Source: Capitella teleta
Taxonomy: Eukaryota > Annelida > Polychaeta > Capitellidae
DNA: 64,000 bases
NCBI GenBank assembly: GCA_000328365.1
Contig: KB309694.1
Location: forward strand, 1 to 64,000
Direction: 5' to 3'
In this document: positions 22,701-35,113 of the stretch, one piece after another
How the letters are laid out: every line of letters starts with the position of its first letter
Numbering within the stretch: the first letter of the stretch is position 1
Translations under genes and position numbers: made by a program
Notes under the pieces: model-generated
What the model was told of the DNA's origin: nothing
Databases searched by the model: none
The model's input: the letters and a program-made list of their open reading frames with translations, nothing else

Positions 22701-25565
22701 CTGCATTGTGTTCGTATTTGCAGGCAGTATTTCATCATAATGTTCAAAGATAAACCGTTTGAGTTATGGGATTTACGATCTGGAACTTTGCTGCGTCAAA
22801 TGCCCAAGAATTTCCCCCATGTTACTGCTCTGGTTAGTTTTTATCCGTGCGGAATTATAGGATATGATCTGAATTATCCTGCTTTTTGCAGGAGTGGTCT
22901 CCTTCTCACAACCTGAAAAGTCTCAAGAAGAAGCTCACTTCTCAAGAGGCCTCCACTCCGGGCAGCTCCCAGCCGTTGATGGATTTCAGCACTCTGACCG
23001 CTAGCACCCCAACTGACCCGTCTGCTCGGTCAGCTGAAGTCAGCACCACAAAGCAGATTCTGCAGAGCGTGACCGTGCGAGAGCATTTCGTGTTCACTGA
23101 TGCGGACGGACTTCTTTATCACTTTGTCGTTGAGGGAAGTCTCATCAAAGATGGCTCCAAGATTCCCCCCGACGTGAGTTCATCAAGGGCAATGATCTTC
23201 TCTTACGTTTTCATTCAGGGAGGTATGGGCAGCATCACATGCATTGCGTGGAAGGCAGAGACTCTCGTATTGGGTGATGTTGACGGCAATCTCAATCTAT
23301 GGGATCTGAAGGCCAGGGTGTCGAGGTTTGCTTGTAATTTTGATAGATCAAAGATATTGATGGTGTGCTTCGCTGCAGAGCTATCCCTACGCATAGAGGC
23401 TGGATTCGGAAGATTCGCTTCGCTCCCGGAAGAGGAAACATGAAACTCCTCGTGTTGTACAATGATGGTGCTGATGTTTGGGATGCGAAAGAGGTAAAGC
23501 TTTGTGTTAATTACCACTCTTTTGAAGAAATGTAATTTATAATCTAAATTTTATCTGATAACTGATCTTATGTTTAGATGTTTTCTTCGCAGGTCGAGCG
23601 TTTGAGCTCTATTAAGACGCCACGTGACATGGCTAAACTGACCGATGCTGATTGGGCTGCGAGTGACCGTCCTCTACTCTCATCTGTTGATGGCTGCGTG
23701 AGGGTGATGGACATGGAATTCTCCTCTAGCTGCTCTCCTCTCGAAGAATCACATCTTCCTGGTAATGACTCATCATTACAGGAAAGCAATCAGCTTCTGT
23801 TTTGATTGCAGATCCGGTCTTCTGTCCTCATTTGCTTCCTCCGAAAGCGTCGCTCACCCTCAAAGTTCTGCTGCAACATCAGCCATGGAACGAGAAATTC
23901 ACGCTCTGGTTGGAGGAGACAGATGAGAATGCGGACATCTCGAAACTAGTCAACGAACACCTCTCGCACATCGACCAGTGAGTCCTGCAACCATGCGACA
24001 AAATAACACTGTTTACGGGTCCTTTCAGAGATTTGAGGGACTATTTGCCCAAGTGTCAGTTTGGTACAGCACAGCGAAGTCTGCTTACTGCTAGGTAATT
24101 CGGACTAAATAACGTTCATCGGGATTATTTGGATGTTTCTTTTCAGGTTGTTTGGTGATGAGAACGAGGTTACGTTCTGGACGGTCGCCTTACACTACCT
24201 GCGCCAACACAAAGCCATTCCCTTGAGTCAGGTGAGGTGTATTGATTTTGCGCCTTCCTTTTTTATGCTGTATTCTCAGCCTGCGTCCACCCCCGGAAGT
24301 GCTGATCATGTGACCAGAGAGACCAGCGATCTCGTTTGCTTTGAAGAGGAGGAGGAGGGGGAGGGAGCGAGTTTGGTTGACAAGGAAGAGAAGAAAGCGG
24401 AGGACGCGTTTGCCCATTTGAGGGATCACCCTCTAGAGACGTCGTTTGATGTCTTGTGCGATGGACAAACTTTCCAGGTGGGATCATGATGCAATCCATT
24501 TGGGGTCATTGTCCTCCTGGGTTGTATTATGTAATCACAATTAACGTGAATATTCTCTTGTTCAGAAATATCAACTGGAGCGTGTTTCGATTCACGACAG
24601 CAAGCGCACCACTCATGAGCACACCAAACTCTGCTCTGAAACTCTTATCATGCTCGGCCAAACTGACCGCGCTGTGCAACTGTTACTGGAGACAGATTCA
24701 GCCAATGACTCCTACTACATTGACTCTCTCAGGTTTGTATCAAAGCGTTCATTTTGCTTAATAACAAATTTAATCTTCAGAGCATGCTTGGTGGCCAGTG
24801 TCAGGTCTTCTGGTGCATCTCAGAGCACAATTAAATTGGTCGCCACCAACCTCATCGCAAATGGAAAACTCTCTGGTTTGTGCATCAGCTCAATTTCTGT
24901 GTTGATATCCATGTTTTTCCACAGAGGGTGTACAATTGCTTTGTCTGATTGATAAGGGCCTGGATGCGTGTCGCTACCTCCAGACATACGGCCAGTGGTA
25001 CCAGGCCGCTTGGTTAGCTAAGGTTGGTCTGATCTGCTAGTTTCTTTTGCAGGATTATAATCCTGAGTTTTTAGGCCATGCTGAGTCCCAATGAAAGCAC
25101 ACAGGTTCTCAAGCGCTGGGTTGATCACCTGACTTCGCCACAAGTCAACCAGAAAGTACGAGGATTTGGGGAATTTCTCTGCAGCTTAATTTCCTGTCTT
25201 TTTTGCAGTCGTATGCTCTGCTTGTTCTCTTATCACTTGGACACATTAACAAAGTGCTCGAGTTGCTCATGACGATTCGACACTTCGACACGGCCGCTCT
25301 GTTTGTGGAAGCTGTGCAGGAGTTTGACTTAATAGGCTCTGATGAACAAACAAGTTAGATTGAACTCTCACAGGATTTGTATATTTCAATCCCAATTTGT
25401 TTCTTATTTTTTCTAGCTTCTCTGGTGGAAGCGGTCTTCCTTGAGTACGCGCGCTATCTCCTTCATCTTGGCAATCGCACAGCCGTGGAATATTACTGCA
25501 CAAAAGCAGGTGAAAAAGGTCGGCTGTTGGCAGAAGAAGTGATGAATGTCTACAGCAACAAGTAG
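19752..25565 (+). CDS. WDR11: WDR11, WD40-repeat trans-Golgi tethering-complex protein
   Basis: I trace 28 coding exons that splice in frame to 1273 residues (human 1224). Coding starts 19752-19822, 20131-20200, 20251-20292, 20353-20506, 20560-20733, 20791-20895, 20950-21055, 21108-21285, 21336-21638, 21907-22225, 22284-22368, 22435-22544, 22601-22673 and 22724-22832. It continues 22892-23173, 23219-23325, 23379-23493, 23593-23761, 23812-23977, 24029-24094, 24147-24231, 24280-24477, 24566-24732, 24781-24875, 24925-25022, 25075-25155, 25209-25353 and 25417-25565. Diagnostic stretches are KTLTG...DWGWQGFIAYGC at the start, NAATGTKLWKKSY, RMCPPLTTKN, REHFVFTDADG, MGSITCIAWKAETLVLGD, LLGQTDRAVQLLLET-type sequence and QSTIKLVATNLIANGK. 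The family forms two beta-propellers followed by a helical C-terminal part, and works with FAM91A1 and C17orf75 in capturing endosome-derived vesicles at the trans-Golgi. Most introns are 45-66 nt. An acidic insert (EEEEEGEGAS) sits in exon 22. Confidence 0.97.
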
Positions 25566-26990
25566 ACGCATCGTGTTTAACTGAACTCAAACCGAATTTT
25601 AGAGAGAAATTGGCCCTTTGATTAGTCGATATTGCAAATGATGAGTTGTGTGAAAGTATATGTGACATTTGATGTATGTGCTTCCTTTATGGTTACTTGA
25701 TATGGAATCGAACGTGTGCTGGAACCTCCAACCTAATTACACTTAAACCTGCTATTTTGTATTTATGATTTTGAAATAATTGCATTCCAGTTTAATCAGC
25801 CTCAGCTTATAGCTTAGGCTTTTTGTGTAAACTATTTGCCAACATCTTTTAAATATTAGAAAGTGTTATTCAACTTATTGTACTTCTAATCTTAAATATT
25901 TGGCTATTCTTAATTACAGTGAACTTCTTTTTACAGTGAAATTTCTATGTATCATGATTATCAGCAAATGATCATTCCATGCTGCAAATATATTTTAACC
26001 TTTATGTCTGTGTGATTCACACTCAGATTAAAATGACTGGCTGTGTATATTTTTGAGGCTTTTTTGACTTATTCCACATAATTTTATTGTTAATGTTGAA
26101 TCTTTGTTCATGTGGAAGCTATAATTGTGCAATAAACATTGTGAAATGTTCACCCTCGTTTTCGGTGGATTCTTTATTATTATTTTTATTTTGTTTTTTT
26201 AAGCTCATTGACCCTTGTTTTTGTGTGTGTGAGAAATGTCGATATTATATGCATGTACATGTACATACCATACTGCAATGCAGCAGGAATCCATTCATTC
26301 ATGATCAGAGAACATACATGTAGCAGCTACAATCACGTGTTAACTGAAAGTATACTTTTACCGGTTCTAGTAGTACTGGAAAGGGTGATTCAGTTAATAT
26401 TACGTTGCGCTGAGAAATCGCTTTGATTGTATTTTTAAGAGCAGACGAATTCCAAACGCAATCGATTGGAATGCACTGACGATTCGCTGCTCTCACGTCC
26501 TGCTGACCCGTCAGATATCTTCCACGAGAACACATCGACCGTTGTTTACCGATAGTTTCCACAACATGAGCACTGTCGTGTCAGTGAGGATCGGAAATGG
26601 ACGCGATGTCGGAGCAGCAAGATAATTGGCGCCACATTTTCAACAACGCACGTGGCAAATTGTAGACGTGGTAGGAAATATCCTGGTAGTGAGACTTTCA
26701 CTTTGGTCATGATTTGTGATAGTCTCGTTCCAAGACTCTATATTGGTAATTCCCCCACAGACGATGGCTACAGAATGCAGCTAGATTTGTGATAGCTCTG
26801 CTGTCGATGGAGAATGCGAGTTGTATTCAAAGATTGGTAGAAACCAAAGAATGTTCTTTTTAGAGGCGAGGAAGCTCTGCGGTTAATTCGTTCATATACG
26901 GATAGCTCAGACGGACATACATTGTAGGCACTGCATTCACCCGTCCATTCATTCATTCCCATTATCCCATACCTACACGAGATAACACAG
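25566..26990. other. WDR11 3' UTR and intergenic space
   Basis: AATAAA near 26132 may end the WDR11 transcript. A copy of a dispersed repeat with TCTCGTTCCAAGACTC lies at about 26722-26768. A short ATG frame at 26599 (MDAMSEQQDNWRHIF) could be a tiny exon but has no support. Confidence 0.4.
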
Positions 26991-27004
26991 ACTAGGGCAG
27001 TCTG

Positions 27005-27570
27005 TCAAGGACAGAATCGTGGCACTGGATACTGCGTTCTACTTAACACCGTTGAACCAACGAACCAGCGCTTCTGTCTGGCGGTAGACATTAGTAGATC
27101 GATGTCATTAAAGGTGTCAATGGCAGCAAGGGCATCACTCTTGCTGTTGCATCAGCGGCGCTAGCAATGGTTGCATAAACGCAACAGTTGATGGCTTTTC
27201 ACATGATCATACTGATCAACAAAGATACTGGTTTGCAGTTGAACAGTGTTCTGGATGAAAATCCCTATGGGCAAGACTGGTTGCTCTCTCCCCATGCTGT
27301 GGGTGATGGCGCATGGTGAGCTCTCTGATGCATTTGTGGTGTCCACTGATAGTGAAACTTGGACAGAGGATGTTCAGCCGGGTGAAGCACTCCAGCAGTA
27401 CAGGAGCAAGGCAGGGATCTGAAACGCCAAGCTGATGTGTGGAAGGACAGCCACGGAGTTCTCAATCGCAGAAGCAGATGACCCTGGCATGTTGGAAATA
27501 GCAGCCTTTGATAGCAGTGGGCCTCAACTTATCCGTGATTACGTTCTGGGCCGAATATATGAGCCATAAA
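27005..27570 (+). pseudogene. Ro60 (TROVE2) pseudogene, C-terminal vWA domain
   Basis: Conceptual translation in shifting + frames gives the von Willebrand A half of the 60-kDa Ro autoantigen, an RNA-quality-control protein that binds Y RNAs. In order I see VALDTAFY, RFCLAVDISRSMS (the metal-site DxSxS region), an ASAALAMV segment, CSLPMLWV, then LSDAFVVSTDSETW, PGEALQQYRSKAGI, EFSIAEADDPGMLEIAAFD and LIRDYVLGRI before a stop. Frames change several times (about 27090, 27180 and 27290). In-frame stops interrupt the reading, for example TGA after KAGI near 27420 and TAA near 27178. The N-terminal TROVE domain is not found upstream. No introns are evident, so it may be a truncated processed copy, though no poly(A) or duplication is clear. 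Confidence 0.8.
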
Positions 27571-28091
27571 ATTGATGTCACACGAAAATAGAAATACAAA
27601 ATTATGATTGAGGTATACATGTATTGCATTTCATTTACTTTCCTTTTTCTACATATTTCAATAAGCATTTCATACTGAGAATATGATAATTAATGATATA
27701 ACGTTGCTCAAGATTATTATTTTCTAGGGGCCAATGGCACCTATGATATTGAAGTGAATAAGAAAGGAAGCATCAAATTCAAAACGGGAGATCAATGAAT
27801 CAATCCTAAATATTCAAGAAATACATGTATTGTCAAATTACAAAATGCATATACCAGTAATCTGATTATCCAGGAGTACTAATCCCATAATATAATGAAT
27901 ATGAAATTAAGTATGGTTTCTTTCTTTATATAATTTTATACACCAAACAAATGAACCCAAGTGATTCATAAAAACATAACAAAAATATGAAACTCCGAGA
28001 TGAACAAAATCAAACAAGCCATGCAGACATTGTAAGGTGCCTTGGAACTACTAAATTCTAGATAGTAAGAAGTTTTTGAGAACTGCACACA

Positions 28092-30013
28092 TCACTGTGC
28101 AGGGGCAGCAGCTGCCGCTTCCTTCTCTACTTCCTTGATCTTCTTGAGACATTTCTTTGCATATTTCTCGGTTTCTTCATCCTTTAATTTCATGGCAACA
28201 TTGAGACCTTTGCGACAATAATTGGCCGCCTCTTTGAAGCTCTCCATCTGAAGATAAATCATTCCCAAATTGCAGTACATCAACGGCAAATCGGGCGATT
28301 GTGAAATCTCTGCTACTTTGGTCGCCAAATGGCCATACTTCTTTGCCTCGGGGTACTTCTTGGCCAGAGATGACGCTGTGGCTAAGTCGTTATACAGAAC
28401 TGCAACTTGTGGATGCTCTGCTCCAAGAGATTTCTTGGCGATTGCCAAAGCTTTGCGAAGCTTTTCAATTGCTTCTGAGTGACGGTTTCTCTGCAGAAGG
28501 AATCTCGCATATGCATCGACGCACATTCCAAGCATGGCCTGATTGTCAGGGTCATCTCTTGTTGCCTCATTGTCCATTTTGGTCTTCAGCGACTTCAGAC
28601 AGAACTTGTATCCCGACTCAGCCTCCGTATCACGATTTTGAGCGGCGTAAATGATAGCAAGTTTAAGCGAAATCTCCACCATTGCATTGTCCGTTTTGGG
28701 AACTTCCCTCTGCAAGAGGCCCTTCATGGTTTCTTTGAAGAGAACTTCGGCTTCGTCGTAATTTCCTTGGCTCAGAGCCAAATTTGCAAGCGAATCAAAT
28801 ATGTACACTCGGGTCTTGATAATTTTCTTCAGACACCAGGTGCCGTCTTTAGCATAGGAGTCCAGCAGAGCAAGGGCGTGGTGGTAGAAACGTATGGCAG
28901 CATCATAGTTCTCTTTGTATTCTGCTAAACGTGCTTGTTTTAGAGCAAGAATGACTTTATCATCACTCTTGATCTTCTCCTCAGCAACCCGTAACTCTGC
29001 TTGAAAACTTGAAGATGAACCGTCATCTGTGTTGTGCAGCAAGGTTACGGCCAAGGTGAAGCTGATCGGCCCCAGATGAAAGCTGCAAGAAACGCGGATT
29101 TAGATTTCAAGAGTTGATAAGAGAATTACAATTTTAATTATGAGAGATTTCAACCTATGAAAGTCTAGAACAGACCACATCATACATGCATGTACTCATG
29201 AATGATCATGTAAGGCCTATGTACAATGTTGAATGTAGTGACCAGTATATGTGTGCATGAACTATATTATACCTGTGTACATTGGCATAATAATGAGTCT
29301 GATTTAATGACTATCACTCCTATCAGTATCACTCAACCTAAAAGTCTCAATTCAAGACTGAAGAGTCCGATCGTTGACAAGGCCCAATTTAGTACTTTAG
29401 GAGCATTTGTCTTTCATCCTTTCATTAGCTAGTTAATATGAGTTTTGGGGGTTTGGGGTTATATGTAATATGACAAGTGAACCGTATTTTACTACTTACC
29501 CCAGTAGTTGATTACTAGTAACTTTTTTTAATTAGTACATGTGCATAAGTAACCCTAATCCCTACTAGGCTACTACTGCCACTGGTACTAGGCTACTAGT
29601 AGTAGTACTAGGCTACTCACTCCCATTGCCCGGTGATTCAAAATATTTATGCTTTCTTGTGCACACTGCGCAACGGCTGTACTTCAGGATTGTAGGAGGA
29701 AACTAACTCCATAAAGCCATAATACGTGGGGATATAGCACTAGGAGTCTCGGAACGAGATTAGCCATTTGGAGGAAACGCAAGTTCGAGCAACCACGGAA
29801 TCTTGCCACCGGTGACCGCAGTAACGTTATGACTCACTTTCTAAAGTTCGATTGTCGTCTTTCTTGACGACTGAATGTTTGCATTATCCTAACAGCATGT
29901 TGCTTGTTTATATTTTGTATAATTCGTTGCTGACGGAAGGAGGAGAACATAGCCTTTATTGGCTGAAATCCCCGAACAAACGATCCGAAAGGAACCTTCG
30001 TGTAGGCCGCCAT
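28092..30013 (-). CDS. TTC19: TTC19, mitochondrial complex III assembly/maintenance TPR protein
   Basis: Two exons on the minus strand: 29838-30013 (start ATG in AAGATGGCGGCC, ending AGAAA|GTGAGT) and 28092-29082 (after a CTTGCAG acceptor). They join in phase to 388 residues (human 380). The first about 58 residues are rich in Arg, Ser and Gln with no acid until RQE, an evident mitochondrial presequence. A hydrophobic stretch (HLGPISFTLAVTLL) follows at the exon junction and fits the inner-membrane anchor of the family. The rest is TPR repeats, with hallmarks DSLANLALSQGNYDEAE, NAMVEISLKLAIIYAAQNR, LGMCVDAYARFLL and AVLYNDLATA. TTC19 clears Rieske-protein fragments from complex III. The 755-bp intron is long for this locus. 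A DIRS element begins only 67 bp upstream of the ATG. Confidence 0.95.
29083..29837 (-). other. TTC19 intron
   Basis: A 755-bp GT-AG intron. It holds ACTAGTA-rich sequence near 29510-29620 and a short block, TCTCGTTCCGAGACTC on the minus strand (29751-29766), that belongs to a repeat found elsewhere in the window. Confidence 0.7.
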
Positions 30014-30095
30014 CTTTAAATACTCACTGCACTCGCATGAAAAACTCCACGATATATATTACAAATCATAACGCCCAATTTCATTTATAATAAGA

Positions 30096-30267
30096 AGAAA
30101 TATCTCAGTACAACACTATATGGGTATACCCTAATCGCATCGAAATTTGTTGAAAAACAAGTCATCCGAGGTCACGAAGGGTCAGTTACTTGACCTGCTT
30201 ATGAGTCACTGACCCATATCCCCAAGGGGTATATAAGACCGCGGATGCCTTCCTCAGCTAGCATCTT
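30096..30267 (+). repeat. DIRS left inverted terminal repeat
   Basis: The sequence from AAATATCTCAGTACAAC through GGGGTATATAAGACCGCGG to CCTTCCTCAG is repeated in inverted orientation at 37501-37668, with few differences. A TATATAA box-like motif within it suggests that the repeat carries the element's promoter. Confidence 0.9.
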
Positions 30268-31278
30268 TTCCCTTTTCGCTTTTAAACGGATAGCACGCTG
30301 CGACGCCACAAGGATTTACCCGTTCTTACTCTCACTCTGTTGGTTTTTGACCTAAAACTTTTTAGTTTTTTGCGCTCAAGATTTTTTTCTATGGATCTCC
30401 TGGCTTCGGCCATGCAAGACTCTGAGTTGCCAGCCATGGAGGCTTTGCCAGAGCACAGCGCAGATGAGACCGTGCAGGCCCGCGGGGCTGGTCCTCTGTC
30501 GCTAAATGAGCATATCCCCGCGAGGGATCTCACCCGGTCGGAGGAGAGTTCTCTCCTCCTACAGCTAGCCGCACAGCTGCAGACGCTGACAAGTTGGGCA
30601 GCGTCTGTACAGGCTAAGTTGGCCGGCCCTCATGAAGAGGAAGAGGAGGTGCAGCGCCCGAGCCGGGTGGCGTCTGCCCCTCCTGCCTTCTACGAGGACA
30701 TTTCTCCTCCCCAAGTAGAGGAGGAACCCGCAGAGGACCCTTTTGCCGCTTCGGCCCTTCAGGGCTTTTCGCTGCCAGCAGTGGCAGGAGCCATGTCCGT
30801 CGGCCGTGACGCTCCCACGGCAACGGAAAAAGAGGCGGCAATCTGGACGATGTTCCGTGGGGACCAGAAGCCCCGAAAGATTGCTCGGGATAAGACGGAG
30901 CGTCTGTACCGACAGACGGAGGGTCCGTTCGCCCCACCCTCCTTCCCGACGCAGCTCCCCGTCTCGCAGCAGCAGATGCAGGCGGACCGCGCCGTTCGCG
31001 CACAGCAGGCGCAGTGGGGCATGTGTGCGTTGGCGGTCACCCGTGGCCTCGCCAAGCTCGAGGAAGCGGTGCAGGAACTCTCCGGTGCGTCTCCACCGAG
31101 GACGACAGGACGTGCACCGCGTGGGGGGCGGTCATTGCTAGTGACGTCACCATTCCATTTGCCCACGCGGTGCGGATGATGGCATCAGTGTTTAACGAAC
31201 ACAGCATCCAGAGGCGAGGGAACATTGCCAGGGCGGTCTCCGACCCTCATCTCAGCCGATGGCTCGAGGAGTCGAAGG

Positions 31279-31411
31279 TATCACGTTTGTTGTAGATGAG
31301 GTTCTTTATCGTGACCAGAAAGGAGGGAAAACACCCAGACTTGATCATAACGTAAATTCACGTATCCTTTATTTTGGATCTAAATCATAACGCATAAGTC
31401 CCATTATGACA
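31279..31411 (-). repeat. Gypsy 3' LTR
   Basis: Read on the minus strand it begins TGTCATAATGGG and ends ACAAACGTGATA. It is a 133-bp copy of the LTR at 34981-35113, short for the family. Confidence 0.92.
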
Positions 31412-33326
31412 TCTCCCCTTGAGATTTGAGTATTGCACACAAATGTGAAGCACTTGTCACGTGAGTCCTGGACATAGAAACGTGAATCACATTTCAGTTA
31501 GTACATCACACAGTCCTTAAATCGTTCAGGTAGCTTCCTCTCTCGGCCACTCGGTTGACGATGGATTTCAGGAACTGCGGCAGATTCATCAACGGGTTCA
31601 TCAACGGGTTCATCGCGATCCTGGGGCTGAGTCGGAGGGCTCTGAGGCGATGACCTGATGTGCTGTCGGTTGCGCCTGTATCTCCCGTTGTCGGTGTCGA
31701 TTATGTAGGATCTCGGGGTTTCGTGTGTTTCAACGACAGTCCCTTTTGTGCCCCACTTGTCGCCCGGGTTCTTCTGTAAACGGACCTGAGTACCAGGATC
31801 CAGAGGAGCTAGCTCTCTCACGCCATGACGCCTGTTGTAGTGGTCTGCATACTGTCGTTTTGCTTTGGCATCATTCTCCTCCAATATTTTCTGTGAGGGT
31901 GCCATTCCCGACTTCAAGGTTTTGGGTAATGCTGGGATGGTTGTGCGAAGTTTCCTTCCAACCATAATCTCACTTGGGCTGAAGCTGGTGGCTGTGATTG
32001 GAGTTGCACGGTATACCATAAGAGCCAGGTACATGTCATCCTGCCCGATGATCTTCTTGGCCGTTTGAACAGCTCTCTCAGCTTCTCCATTGGACTGATG
32101 ATAGTGGGGACTTGACGAGGTCTGCTGTATCCCATAATCCTCTAAGAATTTTGCCATCTCGGTTGCCTTGAATTGGGGTCCGTTGTCTGATGTCATTCGC
32201 TCGGGAATCCCCCAATGTGCAAACATCACCTTCAGCGCGTTGATGACACTCCTCGCCGTTGTTGTGGATAGGACGGCAATCTCGATATATCTTGAGTGGT
32301 AGTCAACGACTATCAGGTACATTTTTCCACGGAGCTCGCAAAGATCCGCTCCAATGTGCTGCCAAGGTCGTTCTGGCATGAATGTTGGTATCATTGGTTC
32401 CTTTTGTTGAGATGGTAAGTTTGTGGTGCAATGGTTGCACTGTCTCACCATTGCAGCTATCTCGGAACTTATTCCCGGCCACCAAACTCCTTGCTTGGCT
32501 CTCTCGCGGCATTTGTTCACACCCAAGTGTCCGTCATGGATTTTCTTCAAAGTTTCCTCCCTCAGCGCATTGGGAATAACGATTCTGGAGTCTCGTACGA
32601 TCAATCCTTCTGTAATGCTGAGTTCATTTCGGACATGGTGGTATTGTCTGGCTTCAGGCAACGCATCTTCCCTTCTTCTAGGCCATCCTGTGAGAGTATA
32701 TCTTGCAACAATCCTGAGCTCATTGTCTTTTTGGGTGGCTTCTTTGATCCGGGCAATCTTCTGATCTGAGATAGGTGCGGAATCGACCACTGCACATGCG
32801 TACTCTTCAATGTTCTCTTCGTCATTTGATTTTGGTTCGTTGTCTTTGCATGCTATTCTGGACAAGGCATCAGCGATGACGAGGTCTTTGCCTGGTACAT
32901 GCTCGATGTGTATATTGAACGGCATCAGTCTTGGTAGCAATCTTTGACATCTTATTGGGCACTTGTCCAGGTCCTTCTCGCCAATGATGGGTACGGGTGG
33001 TTTGTGATCTGTGATGAGCTTGAATTTTTCAAGTCCAGTGAGGTATCGCTTGAATTTTTCACAGGCAAACACAGATGCCAGGCACTCTTTTTCAATTTGT
33101 GCGTATCTGGTTTCGCTTTGAGTCATTGTTCGTGATGCAAATGCAACTGGTCTGAGGCCATTGTCGTGTTCCTGCATAAGTACGGCACCTATACCATAGC
33201 TTGATGCATCCGCACTAACCACGGTTGGTTTCTGTACGTCGTAGTAGGCTAAGACTGGACTTCTTGTGACCATGTTCTTCAGCTCTGTCCACGCTTGTTC
33301 CTGTGCTTGTTCCCATTGGAATTGTG

Positions 33327-33859
33327 NNNNNNNNNNNNNNNNNNNNNNNNNNNNNNNNNNNNNNNNNNNNNNNNNNNNNNNNNNNNNNNNNNNNNNNNNN
33401 NNNNNNNNNNNNNNNNNNNNNNNNNNNNNNNNNNNNNNNNNNNNNNNNNNNNNNNNNNNNNNNNNNNNNNNNNNNNNNNNNNNNNNNNNNNNNNNNNNNN
33501 NNNNNNNNNNNNNNNNNNNNNNNNNNNNNNNNNNNNNNNNNNNNNNNNNNNNNNNNNNNNNNNNNNNNNNNNNNNNNNNNNNNNNNNNNNNNNNNNNNNN
33601 NNNNNNNNNNNNNNNNNNNNNNNNNNNNNNNNNNNNNNNNNNNNNNNNNNNNNNNNNNNNNNNNNNNNNNNNNNNNNNNNNNNNNNNNNNNNNNNNNNNN
33701 NNNNNNNNNNNNNNNNNNNNNNNNNNNNNNNNNNNNNNNNNNNNNNNNNNNNNNNNNNNNNNNNNNNNNNNNNNNNNNNNNNNNNNNNNNNNNNNNNNNN
33801 NNNNNNNNNNNNNNNNNNNNNNNNNNNNNNNNNNNNNNNNNNNNNNNNNNNNNNNNNNN
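33327..33859. other. Assembly gap (533 N)
   Basis: A run of N inside the nested Gypsy element. The true length is unknown. Collapsed repeats are the likely cause. Confidence 1.
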
Positions 33860-34980
33860 GTTGGATATTCGCTGGTTTCATCTTCTCTCTTAGTTTTGCT
33901 TGTGTTCCTTCTGTTACAACACAAACATCAGCTCCACTATCAATCTTAAAATCAATTGTGTGACCATTGACATCTATTGATGTGTGCCAAGGAGGTTCAT
34001 ATGAATCATCTGCTGTGGCTTCGACTGAACCTAGGAAGAATGATCTGTTCGGTTTCTCGCTTGTCTCAACTTCGTGAACTTTCTGTTTTCTACAGACTTT
34101 GGCATAGTGGTTGCGTCCCTGACAGTTTCGACAAGTTTTGCCGTAAGCTGGGCATTGTCTTGGTGCATGTTTTGTCCCACACCGACTGCATTCTCTGGAA
34201 CTGATCGGTCTAACTCTCTTGTCAGCTTGATACTTTTTGTGGTTGAAGCTCTGGGTTGCTGATTTGTTCTTCGTTGATCCCTCGTGATCTCTGCGTGTCC
34301 ATGCAACTGAATGTGGTTGACTGGAGTTCAAGTCTCTCTTAATTTGCTCAGTCTGTTTAGCTGTGGCTATCGCATCAGCTAAAGTTAGCTTCTCTGTCAG
34401 GCAAAGCTTTTGTTTGAGTTCATTGTCTGATAAGCCAAACACAAATTGGTCGCACACCTGATCCATTAGATCAACAAATTCGCAGTGTTTGGAAGCGGCA
34501 TGCAGCTCTCTCTCATATTCCTCTATGGTCTTTGATTCTTGCGTTGTTTCATGAAAACGCTTTCTCTCAAATGTTCGTTTTTTTCTGGGAGCATAGTAGG
34601 TTGTAAATGCTGCGGTCACATCTTCGTATTTGACCCTCTGTGCCACGGTCAGGGAAAGATTTGCGAATATGTTTTCGCTCTCCTCACCCATGGTGTATAG
34701 TAAAGCATCTATTTGTCTGTCCCCTTCCTCTTCATCCATTCGACCTGCACTTCTGTATCTATTGTACCTTGTTAGCCAACGAGGCCAATCGTCGGGTCTG
34801 AACGAAAACTCTGCTGGTGCACTGAATCGAGCTGGAGCCCGTCTGGTGCCCCGATTATCGCCCACTGACGCTTCGTCGCTGTTTTCAGGCATTTCGAACA
34901 CTTGTTTCCCACTGAGGATTTCCACAAATGTCTGTACTGATTAATACTTCTTAACTGTCACGATCACCACGCTGTCACCA

Positions 34981-35113
34981 TATCACGTTTGTTGTAGATG
35001 AGGTTCTTTATCGTGACCAGAAAGGAGGGAAAACACCCAGACTTGATCATAAAGTAAACTCACGTATCCTTTATTTTGGATCTAAATCATATCGCATAAG
35101 TCCCATTATGACA
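34981..35113 (-). repeat. Gypsy 5' LTR
   Basis: The partner of 31279-31411. Two of the three differences between the copies fall in the two ATCATAACG motifs of the LTR. Confidence 0.92.

Larger units (their letters stand above)
31279..35113 (-). mobile_element. Ty3/Gypsy LTR retrotransposon nested in the DIRS element
   Basis: Two 133-bp LTRs (31279-31411 and 34981-35113) bound the element, which runs on the minus strand. Inside the 5' LTR edge a TGG-starting primer-site-like sequence is seen (34980 leftwards), and a purine run AAGGGGAGA lies next to the 3' LTR. Frame 33860-34925 has gag with a zinc-knuckle region and a protease-type DSGAD. Frame 31498-33326 has RNase H, an integrase zinc region and an integrase core. 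The reverse transcriptase falls in an assembly gap (33327-33859). Apart from the gap the frames look largely open. The LTRs differ at three positions by my count, so it is young. The flanks GAAGG and GGAGG may be a 5-bp duplication with one change. Confidence 0.93.

Noticed and set aside
26599-26670. Short ATG frame MDAMSEQQDNWRHIF
   Set aside because: Only 23 codons, with no neighbouring exon that keeps the frame.
30614-31166. Long minus and alternate + frames in the GC-rich stretch
   Set aside because: They are shadows of the DIRS gag-like region; high GC lowers stop frequency.
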